Source of the DNA: WHTG01 sp035540515
GTDB taxonomy: Bacteria; Actinomycetota; Nitriliruptoria; Euzebyales; Egibacteraceae
Length of the DNA: 14,235 nt
Direction of reading: 5' to 3'
Assembly: GCA_035540515.1 (NCBI GenBank)
Contig: DATLGM010000024.1
Span: 1-14,235, forward strand
Both the position numbers and the translations under genes were made by a program. The notes beneath the pieces are model-generated. The model was not told where the DNA came from. It saw nothing but the letters and a program-made list of their open reading frames with translations, and did no database searches. Of the stretch, positions 1-5,270 are shown one piece after another; position 1 is the first letter of the stretch; each line of letters begins with the position of its first letter.

Positions 1-1
1 G

Positions 2-472
2 CTGTCGCGGGCGCAGCTCGAGCGGGACCCGTCGGTCGCGGCGCTGGGGCCCGACGCCCTCGACGAGGAGACGGACCTGTCCGAGGCCGGTCGCCGTCTG
101 CAGCAACGCGGCGATTGGACCATCGGTGAGGCGCTGCTGGACCAGCGGGTCTTGGCCGGCGTCGGCAACGTCTACAAGTCCGAGGTGCTGTTCATCCACC
201 GCGTGGATCCGTGGACGCCGGTCGCCGAGGTGCCCGGCGAGGTGCGGGATCAGCTGCTCGCGACCGCCGAGCGGCTCTTGAAGGACAACGTCCGTGACGG
301 GGCCGTCGCCCGCACGACCACACCGCCGGGAACGTCCACGGGCCGGTTGTTCGTGTATGGCCGAGCGCGCCGGCCGTGTGCCCGCTGCGCCACCCCTATC
401 CGCCGCGCCCGGCAGGGGGAGCAAGCACGGCTGACGTACTGGTGCCCGCGGTGCCAGGGGCCAGGCCCGTGA
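2..472 (+). CDS. Fpg/Nei-family DNA glycosylase (endonuclease VIII-like), 5' end missing
   Basis: The reading frame is open from the window edge, so the N-terminus is missing, including the catalytic Pro-Glu start expected for this family. The visible 156 residues contain the helix-two-turn-helix DNA-binding region, with the hallmark AGVGNVYKSEVLF at about residues 51-63. They end in a zinc finger of two CxxC pairs (CARC and CPRC) 18 residues apart, a little longer than the usual 16. The TYWCPRCQ ending is typical of the family. Known members excise oxidised bases and cut the abasic site by beta/delta elimination during base excision repair. Whether this is Nei- or Fpg-type cannot be settled without the N-terminus; the VYKSE wording leans to actinobacterial Nei. 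The stop overlaps the GTG of the next gene, so the two are probably translationally coupled. Confidence 0.9.
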   Translation: MSRAQLERDPSVAALGPDALDEETDLSEAGRRLQQRGDWTIGEALLDQRVLAGVGNVYKSEVLFIHRVDPWTPVAEVPGEVRDQLLATAERLLKDNVRDGAVARTTTPPGTSTGRLFVYGRARRPCARCATPIRRARQGEQARLTYWCPRCQGPGP

Positions 473-1164
473 AGGTCTTCGGTTTCCCACGCCACGACCC
501 CGCGCCTCGCCTCTACCGCGCGGTCGTCGTGTTCTTGAAGTGGTTGGTGTGGCTGTCGCGCTGGCGGGTCCGGTTCGTCGGGCTCGAGCACATCCCCGAA
601 CACGGGCCGGTGGTGATCGTGGCGAACCACATCAGCTACCTCGACCCGATCCTGATCGGCCTGGGCGTCGAGCGGCGCGGGCGCATGGTGCGCTACCTCG
701 CCAAGCGCGAGCTGTTCGACCACTGGTTCACCGGCCCCGTCATGCGCGGCGCCGACCAGATCCTGGTCGATCGCAAGGGCGATGCGGGCGCGGCGCTGCG
801 CCACGCCGAGGCGGCGATGGCACAGGGCAAGCTGTTGGTCATCTTCCCTCAGGGCACCATCCGCCCGACCTTCGACCCGTCCCAGGGCAAGACCGGGGCG
901 GCCCGGCTGGCGCTGGCATGCGGCGTCCCGTTGGTCCCTGCCGTCGCCTGGGGTGGCCAGCAGATCGCCACGAAGCACCAGCCGCGACGGTCGGGATGGC
1001 GAACGCACCACGAGGTGCACTTCGGCCCGGCCATCACCGCCGGACCTGACGACTCGGCGGCGGACCTGACGCTGGCGCTGATGAACGCCATCGGGGACCT
1101 GCTGCGTGACGCGGCAGCAGCGCACCCCCGCGACCTCGGCCCCACGTTCGCCGAGGCGAGCTAG
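469..1164 (+). CDS. 1-acyl-sn-glycerol-3-phosphate acyltransferase-like protein (PlsC/LPLAT family)
   Basis: This 231-residue protein has the glycerolipid acyltransferase motifs in order. Motif I is NHISYLD (53-59, HX4D with His54 and Asp59). A VDRKGD segment (100-105) matches motif II with its Arg. FPQGT (126-130) is motif III and VPLVPAVAW (153-161) is motif IV. Family members transfer an acyl chain from acyl-CoA or acyl-ACP to lysophosphatidate at the membrane face; a hydrophobic stretch at about 17-30 may anchor it. The GTG at 469 is preferred: AGGGG at 456-460 lies 8 nt upstream, and the codon overlaps the stop of the glycosylase gene. An in-frame GTG at 376 would run deep into the zinc-finger region of that gene. 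The usual motif III glutamate (FPEGT) is glutamine here (Gln128), so the exact acceptor is uncertain. Confidence 0.88.
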   Translation: MKVFGFPRHDPAPRLYRAVVVFLKWLVWLSRWRVRFVGLEHIPEHGPVVIVANHISYLDPILIGLGVERRGRMVRYLAKRELFDHWFTGPVMRGADQILVDRKGDAGAALRHAEAAMAQGKLLVIFPQGTIRPTFDPSQGKTGAARLALACGVPLVPAVAWGGQQIATKHQPRRSGWRTHHEVHFGPAITAGPDDSAADLTLALMNAIGDLLRDAAAAHPRDLGPTFAEAS

Positions 1165-1181
1165 CGACGCAGGTCCGTTCG

Positions 1182-1198
1182 GTCCCGACGAGCGGGAC
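1182..1198 (+). terminator. Hairpin after the acyltransferase gene
   Basis: A perfect 6-bp stem (GTCCCG/CGGGAC) with a 5-nt loop begins 17 nt after the acyltransferase stop. No T-run follows, so it could be a weak terminator or simply a GC-rich palindrome. The next gene appears to have its own promoter, which mildly supports a transcript end here. Confidence 0.3.
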
Positions 1199-1206
1199 GC
1201 TTGGCC

Positions 1207-1236
1207 CTGACGACACGGGCCGCCGCGAGTTGTGAT
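1207..1236 (+). promoter_or_regulatory. Candidate promoter for the 360-residue unknown gene
   Basis: CTGACG (1207-1212, 4 of 6 to TTGACA) and TGTGAT (1231-1236, 4 of 6 to TATAAT) are 18 nt apart. This would start transcription near 1243 and leave a short leader carrying the strong AAGGAGG ribosome binding site (1253-1259) ahead of ATG 1264. It was judged by eye only. Confidence 0.3.
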
Positions 1237-1263
1237 AGCGGTGCGATGGTCGAAGGAGGAGTC

Positions 1264-2346
1264 ATGCGCGCGCCCGTGAGTCCCGAGGCAACCACCGACC
1301 TGTGTCCGTTCTCCGTGACGGTCGACCACATCGCCGGCATGCTCAACTTCGAGATCGCCGACGACCCGGTGTACGAGGGGTTCGAGCTGCAGTGGTTCGA
1401 CGACGACCGGCACGGCACCGGGATGCTGGCCTTCCTGTCCCGGCGGGACGGCCGGGTGGTGGACTACTACCAGCAACCAGGACTCCGGCTTGAACGGTCG
1501 GGCTACCAGATCGCCGGTGGCACCGGCGGGTGGCACGTCACAGACTTTGATGCCGCCGTCTTCCAGGTCACGCCCGAAGGCGTCCGTGCCGACGTGCGAT
1601 TCACCGACGTCGACGGCCGGTTGATCGAGGTCATGGTGGACGACCGCGACGGGCGGCCACGTCGCCGGGCTCGGTTCCTTGCGCCGGTCAGCGCCGGCAT
1701 CCAGGCGCCGGCGTCGTTGCTGCTCGTGTGGATGGACGACTTCGACCTCGTACGCACCGGGCGGACGCCACCGACCATCCGGGTGGCCGGCAGGGACGTG
1801 ACCATCGGCCGCCTCCCCGCCGCATGGCTGCACCGGCGCCACCTGGTCAAGTACGCCGGGTCGGTCGTCACCGTCACCGTCAACGAACAGGTCGACGGAC
1901 CGCTCCCCGCGTCGGACCACACCGACATCGTGTGGACCGCTGATCGAAGCATCACCCAAGTCTCGTCGAGCACCTCCGGACATACGGCGGCGCTCACGTT
2001 CCGACCGGCTGTTCCGCCAGCGCAGCGCACCCCTTCAACAGCCGCCGCGGGCGGGACATGGGACATCACTGTCGACGGCGCGACCCTGACCGGCGGCAGC
2101 TGGTCCGCGGTGCGGTCCGGCGCGCGTGTCGAGCTCGGGATGCACGTGACGCGGCGGTGGCGGCCGGGTCGGCTGCCACTGCTGATGCGGGTCGTGACCA
2201 CCGTGGTCCCGGTGTTCCGCCGATGGCCAACGACGTACCGCTGGCACGCCCGCCTCGACCTCGGCCCACCGCCGAGCATGCGGGCTGGCTGGCTGCGCGT
2301 AGGCAGCGGTGGCGCAGAGGGGTACCGGCGCGCCACCAGCTCTTGA
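1264..2346 (+). CDS. Hypothetical protein, 360 residues, no family recognised
   Basis: I do not recognise this protein. The gene looks real: AAGGAGG (1253-1259) sits 4 nt before ATG 1264, codon composition matches the neighbours, and the frame is intact. ATG 1246, in the same frame, is a less likely start because it lies upstream of that site. The product is soluble in appearance, with no signal peptide or membrane span. It is rich in Trp, Asp and Arg and in short alternating beta-like stretches (for example FELQWFDDDR and RADVRFTDVDGRLIEVMVDD), suggesting an all-beta fold of one or two barrel or sandwich domains. The C-terminal third is basic, with VVPVFRRWPTTYRWHARL at about 314-331. It lies between a lipid acyltransferase and a secreted protein, which gives no firm clue. 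Lipocalin-like folds are a guess only. Confidence 0.8.
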   Translation: MRAPVSPEATTDLCPFSVTVDHIAGMLNFEIADDPVYEGFELQWFDDDRHGTGMLAFLSRRDGRVVDYYQQPGLRLERSGYQIAGGTGGWHVTDFDAAVFQVTPEGVRADVRFTDVDGRLIEVMVDDRDGRPRRRARFLAPVSAGIQAPASLLLVWMDDFDLVRTGRTPPTIRVAGRDVTIGRLPAAWLHRRHLVKYAGSVVTVTVNEQVDGPLPASDHTDIVWTADRSITQVSSSTSGHTAALTFRPAVPPAQRTPSTAAAGGTWDITVDGATLTGGSWSAVRSGARVELGMHVTRRWRPGRLPLLMRVVTTVVPVFRRWPTTYRWHARLDLGPPPSMRAGWLRVGSGGAEGYRRATSS

Positions 2347-2388
2347 GCGTCCCCGACGGCTGGGCCACCCCGCCAGCGGCACGGGACG

Positions 2389-2394
2389 TATGAT
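2389..2394 (+). promoter_or_regulatory. -10 element placing the transcript start on the GTG (leaderless)
   Basis: TATGAT matches the -10 consensus at 5 of 6 positions and ends 6 nt before GTG 2401. The expected transcript start therefore falls at or on the start codon. No Shine-Dalgarno sequence precedes that GTG. No convincing -35 hexamer is visible, as is common for actinobacterial promoters. Confidence 0.5.
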
Positions 2395-2400
2395 CTCGCG

Positions 2401-4587
2401 GTGACGCTTCGGGGGATCGTCGGTGCGCTTCTCGCCGCCGCACTGGTGGCGACCCTACCCAGCCCCGCGATGGCCGCGCCGGCGAACGACCACTTCGACA
2501 AGGCGCAGCGGCTGACGGGCCGGACCGGGTCCGTGCGGGGTTCCACCGTGGGCGCCACCCGCGAGGGCTGTGAACCGGTCCACGCGTACTACGGCGAGCA
2601 CACCGTGTGGTATCGGTGGAAGGCACCGGCCACGGGCACGGTTCGCATACGGCTGCGCACCTCCGGTGACGTCCACCTGAGCGCCTTCACGTACCGCGGG
2701 GGGTGCTTCGGTTCCACCGACGCGTTCGAGTGGACCCGCGGCAGCCCTCCGTACACCGAGTTCCACACCACGCGCGGCAGGACGTACTGGTTCGGCATCG
2801 CCGGACAGGAGACGCGCTTCACCCTGGACTACCGGCTCGTGCGCGCCCCCCGCCCGGCCAACGACCAGTTCGGGCGGGCGCAGGGACTCCGCGGTCGTGC
2901 CGGCCTGTGGGCCGGCACCAACGCCGGTGCCACCCGCCAGCGCGGCGAGCCTGGTCATGCCCGGCGCACCGGACACCGCTCGCTGTGGTTCGCCTGGACC
3001 GCCCCACGTGACGGTCGAGCCGTGTTCCACACCCTCGACACCAAAGTCGACACCATCCTGGCCGTCTACGTCGGCCGCGCCTTGGGGCGGCTCAAACGCG
3101 TGGCCGCCAACGACAACGCCCGTCGCGACGGAGCCAGTCGGGTGGTGTTCACGGCGACGGCCGGCCGCACGTACCGCATCGCACTGGCCGCCCCCGTGGG
3201 CGTCGAGACCGCCATCTCCGACGGGCTGACGTTGCGCTACAACACCGGACCCGGGCCTCACAACGATCACCTCGGCAGGGCACGGCCGATCCATGGGTCC
3301 AGCGGTCTGCTGCGCGGGTGGACGACCGGCGCGCGGCGCCAACGCGGAGAGCCCCGGCACGGACGGCCCGCGGGTGGCGCTTCCGTGTGGTTCCGCTGGA
3401 AGGCCCCGGTGACCAGGACCGCGACGTTCACCATCAGCGAGACCGAGCACGATCCACTGCACTACGCGGCACGCATGGCCGTCTACACCGGCAGCTCGAT
3501 GTCGGATCTTCAACGGGTCAAGGGCTCCCGGTTCGACGGCTTCGATCGCGCGCTCGGGTTCCCCGCCGTGGCTGGTCGCACCTACCTGATCGCCCTGGAC
3601 GGCTACCACGAGGCGACCGGTAGCTACCTGCTGTCCTGGTGGACGCCTGCGGCCAACGATGACTTCGCCAAGGCCGAGGTGATCGTTGGGCAGCGGGGCA
3701 CCACCGGCGGGGCGACCGACGGTGCGACCTCACAGCACGGCGAACCCTCGATCGCCGGGCATCCGCCGACCGCCACGGTCTGGTTTCGCTGGACAGCCCC
3801 GTCGACCGGCGCGACGACGATCGACACCTACGGGGCTGGGTGGGCCACGTCGGTCGGTGTGTTCCGAGGCGACTCGTTGGCCACGCTTGCCCACGTCGCA
3901 AGTCACGCCAGCCACAGCGGGGGCAGCACCGTCACCTTCGACGCGGTCGCCGGCACCGACTACAAGGTCGTCGTCGACAGTCCGCTGTACGCCGAGGGGG
4001 TGCCCTACCGCCTGAACTGGCGACAGGGCGGCGGGCGAGAGTTCACCCCTCCCACGGTCGCGATCACGGGGCCTGCTGCGGAACAGGCGGTCCGGGGCAC
4101 GATCACCGTGTCCGCGAGCGCCGGCGACTCCTCCGGCGTCGCCGAGGTGCGGTTCGGGATGCCCGAGGTGTGGCTGGCGCCCCGCGACGCGTCGGCGCCG
4201 TACACGGCCACGGTCGACACGACGCAGTGGGGCGACGGACCCAGGACGTTGGGGGTCACCGCCGTGGACAGCGGCTCGAACGTCGCCAGCGACACGCGCG
4301 TGGTCGTGATGGCCAACCGGCGACCGCAGGTGTGGGTCACCGCCGCGCCGGTCGGCGCGACCGCGGACCGCACCGCCCACCTGGCATGGCGGGCCGACGA
4401 GCCGGTGCGGGCCGCGGCGTGCAGCCTCGACGGCGGCTCCTACCGTCCCTGCGACGACGTCGTCAGCTACACGGGCTTGGCCGACGGTGATCACGTGCTC
4501 CGGGTGGTGGTGACCGACGCGAGCGGTCTGCGGTCGTACGCCGGCTCAGCGGTTTGGCGGGTGGACACACGCCCGGTCGTCCCCTGA
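2401..4587 (+). CDS. Secreted repeat protein: four PPC-like beta domains plus two Ig-like modules
   Basis: This 728-residue protein starts with a Sec signal peptide: MTLR, a hydrophobic core at about 6-20, and cleavage near AMA/AP (25-26). Four related units follow at about 26-150, 151-284, 285-415 and 416-541. Each opens with a [PA]xND[HQD] motif, then GATRxxGEPxHA-like text, then VWFRWTAP and a segment ending in AGRTY or similar. This is the pattern of a widespread extracellular beta-sandwich repeat of bacterial surface proteins. An Ig-like domain follows (about 549-638, TPPTVAITGP then an AVDSGSN ending). A second module (about 641-725) has a CSLDGG...C loop (Cys674, Cys684) that probably forms a disulfide. 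Unit 1 has its own Cys57 and Cys102. There is no catalytic motif, LPXTG or C-terminal membrane anchor, so a released or non-covalently held adhesive or structural protein is likely. Its substrate is unknown. Confidence 0.85.
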   Translation: MTLRGIVGALLAAALVATLPSPAMAAPANDHFDKAQRLTGRTGSVRGSTVGATREGCEPVHAYYGEHTVWYRWKAPATGTVRIRLRTSGDVHLSAFTYRGGCFGSTDAFEWTRGSPPYTEFHTTRGRTYWFGIAGQETRFTLDYRLVRAPRPANDQFGRAQGLRGRAGLWAGTNAGATRQRGEPGHARRTGHRSLWFAWTAPRDGRAVFHTLDTKVDTILAVYVGRALGRLKRVAANDNARRDGASRVVFTATAGRTYRIALAAPVGVETAISDGLTLRYNTGPGPHNDHLGRARPIHGSSGLLRGWTTGARRQRGEPRHGRPAGGASVWFRWKAPVTRTATFTISETEHDPLHYAARMAVYTGSSMSDLQRVKGSRFDGFDRALGFPAVAGRTYLIALDGYHEATGSYLLSWWTPAANDDFAKAEVIVGQRGTTGGATDGATSQHGEPSIAGHPPTATVWFRWTAPSTGATTIDTYGAGWATSVGVFRGDSLATLAHVASHASHSGGSTVTFDAVAGTDYKVVVDSPLYAEGVPYRLNWRQGGGREFTPPTVAITGPAAEQAVRGTITVSASAGDSSGVAEVRFGMPEVWLAPRDASAPYTATVDTTQWGDGPRTLGVTAVDSGSNVASDTRVVVMANRRPQVWVTAAPVGATADRTAHLAWRADEPVRAAACSLDGGSYRPCDDVVSYTGLADGDHVLRVVVTDASGLRSYAGSAVWRVDTRPVVP
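2476..4023 (+). repeat. Four tandem degenerate protein-coding repeats of about 375-400 bp
   Basis: The units at about 2476-2850, 2851-3252, 3253-3645 and 3646-4023 encode the same domain: an ND motif, the GATxxxGEP signature and a W[FY]xW[TK]AP core. They are clearly homologous at protein level but diverged in DNA, so this is an old duplication and not a recent array. Unit 1 has GCEP in place of GEP and is the most divergent. Confidence 0.75.
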
Positions 4588-4672
4588 CCCACCACTGGGC
4601 TGTGTGGGTCCGGGTGCAACGGGGCGCCGGTGAGTGGCTCAGGGTGCAAGGGCTTGCACCCTGACCCACACA
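4586..4672. repeat. Nested and alternative inverted repeats in the convergent intergenic region
   Basis: Three pairings are visible. GACCCAC (4586-4592), beginning inside the stop codon of the secreted protein gene, pairs with GTGGGTC (4604-4610). TGTGTGGGTC (4601-4610) is also perfectly complementary to GACCCACACA (4663-4672). Within that outer pair sits a perfect 11-bp stem, CAGGGTGCAAG (4640-4650) with CTTGCACCCTG (4653-4663). The first two pairings are mutually exclusive. The region may hold the terminator of the secreted protein gene, but no T-run follows any stem. Confidence 0.6.
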
Positions 4673-4696
4673 CCCCGGCCTGGCGAACGCCGCAAA

Positions 4697-4730
4697 CGAC
4701 AACGCCCCGACCGAAGTCGGGGCGTTGTCG
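4697..4730 (-). terminator. Hairpin terminator of the cold-shock gene, UUCG tetraloop
   Basis: A perfect 15-bp stem (4697-4711 with 4716-4730) closes a 4-nt loop, starting 13 nt past the cold-shock gene stop. Read on the minus strand the loop is C(UUCG)G, an exceptionally stable RNA tetraloop, and it is followed by TTT. On the plus strand the loop is CGAA and no T-run follows, so minus-strand function is favoured. It could also stop read-through from the opposing gene. Confidence 0.8.
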
Positions 4731-4743
4731 CTTGTGACGTGAT

Positions 4744-4947
4744 CTAGGAGATGATCGTGACGTTCGAGGCCTGCTCGCCCTTCGCGCCCTGGGTGATGTC
4801 GAACTCCACCTGCGCACCCTCGGCAAGCGTCTTGAAGCCGCTGCCCTGGATGGCGGAGAAGTGAACGAAGACGTCGTCGCCGTCGTCGCGGGAGATGAAG
4901 CCGTAGCCCTTGTCGTCGGAGAACCACTTCACGGTGCCAACTGCCAT
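4744..4947 (-). CDS. Cold-shock domain protein (CspA family)
   Basis: This is a complete 67-residue single cold-shock domain, the usual size for the family. Both RNA-binding motifs are present: KGYGFIS (RNP1, about 13-19) and VFVHFSAI (RNP2, about 26-33), after the typical N-terminal GTVKWF. Such proteins bind single-stranded RNA and DNA in the cytoplasm and melt secondary structure, acting as RNA chaperones in the cold or constitutively. The start is fixed by the family N-terminus and by GAGGG (complement of 4956-4960) 8 nt upstream. It is a single-gene unit with its own promoter, a leader of about 100 nt and a strong terminator. The long leader is characteristic of regulated csp mRNAs and contains a possible structure that masks the ribosome binding site. 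Confidence 0.97.
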   Translation of the reverse strand: MAVGTVKWFSDDKGYGFISRDDGDDVFVHFSAIQGSGFKTLAEGAQVEFDITQGAKGEQASNVTIIS

Positions 4948-4954
4948 GTGCGAA

Positions 4955-5046
4955 ACCCTCGCTGTCGTGTTGCTTTGGGTCGTCTGACCCGAGGGTGCTG
5001 CACCAGCATTCGTACCACTGCAGTCTCCACGTACATCGTGACCCTC
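4955..5046 (-). promoter_or_regulatory. Structured csp 5' leader with alternative pairings around the ribosome binding site
   Basis: In the minus-strand RNA, segment A (GAGGGU, complement of 5041-5046), segment B (ACCCUCG, complement of 4990-4996) and segment C (CGAGGGU, complement of 4955-4961) can pair as A:B (6 bp) or B:C (7 bp), but not both. Segment C contains the GAGGG ribosome binding site, so B:C would hide it. The 28-nt loop of B:C holds a further small hairpin (GGGTC/GACCC at 4977-4990, sharing one base with B). The complementarity is seen directly; the switch function is inference. Confidence 0.4.
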
Positions 5047-5053
5047 ACCAGCA

Positions 5054-5081
5054 ACGGTACCAGCCGACGGCGCGATGTGAA
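5054..5081 (-). promoter_or_regulatory. Candidate csp promoter
   Basis: On the minus strand, TTCACA (complement of 5076-5081, 5 of 6 to TTGACA) lies 16 nt before TACCGT (complement of 5054-5059, a TANNNT -10). Transcription would begin near 5047 and give a leader of about 100 nt, in keeping with cold-shock genes. Confidence 0.45.
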
Positions 5082-5223
5082 CGCCTTTTTGTGCGAGTGG
5101 CCCAAGCCCCCGGTGCGGCGTTGGCCGGTTGTGTCGTGCCGCCGGCTTTGCCGATCCGGCTGGCTGGGTAAGGCTGGCTACGGCGAGTGCCAGACTCGTC
5201 TGCGGATCGTGACGTCTGTGCTG

Positions 5224-5247
5224 GGTGCCGCAAGATCCGCCGGCACC
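5224..5247 (+). promoter_or_regulatory. Hairpin just upstream of the amidotransferase start
   Basis: GGTGCCG (5224-5230) and CGGCACC (5241-5247) form a perfect 7-bp stem with a 10-nt loop, ending 23 nt before ATG 5271. It could be a protein-binding site or a leader RNA element for the osmolyte operon. No function can be read from sequence alone. Confidence 0.3.
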
Positions 5248-5270
5248 ACCTGGGATGTGAGCAACCGAAG

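Larger units (their letters stand above)
4948..5270. other. Divergent intergenic region between csp and the NAGGN operon
   Basis: This 323-bp stretch has no credible gene of its own; the open frames crossing it lack family sense and are extensions of antisense shadows. It carries the csp leader and promoter on the minus strand. Toward the operon it has a small near-palindrome (5191-5202) and a 7-bp hairpin (5224-5247). I see no convincing -35/-10 pair for the operon; GTGACG (5209-5214) with CAAGAT (5231-5236) is the best weak candidate. Confidence 0.6.

Noticed and set aside
376..468. Upstream GTG start for the acyltransferase at 376
   Set aside because: It would overlap the glycosylase by about 97 bp and add a Pro/Arg-rich stretch unlike the family. 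GTG 469 has a ribosome binding site and a coupled overlap.
250..1983. 577-residue open frame on the minus strand across the glycosylase, acyltransferase and unknown genes
   Set aside because: It is antisense to genes with clear motifs, and its Arg/His/Gly/Asp-rich translation shows no domain. It is a typical shadow frame in GC-rich DNA.
2476..4023. Recent tandem duplication or a mobile repeat array
   Set aside because: The four units match at protein level only; their DNA is well diverged, and there are no flanking inverted repeats or target duplications.
5187..5270. Upstream start of the amidotransferase frame at 5187
   Set aside because: The Ntn glutaminase mechanism needs Cys immediately after the initiator Met, which only ATP-grasp-independent start ATG 5271 provides.
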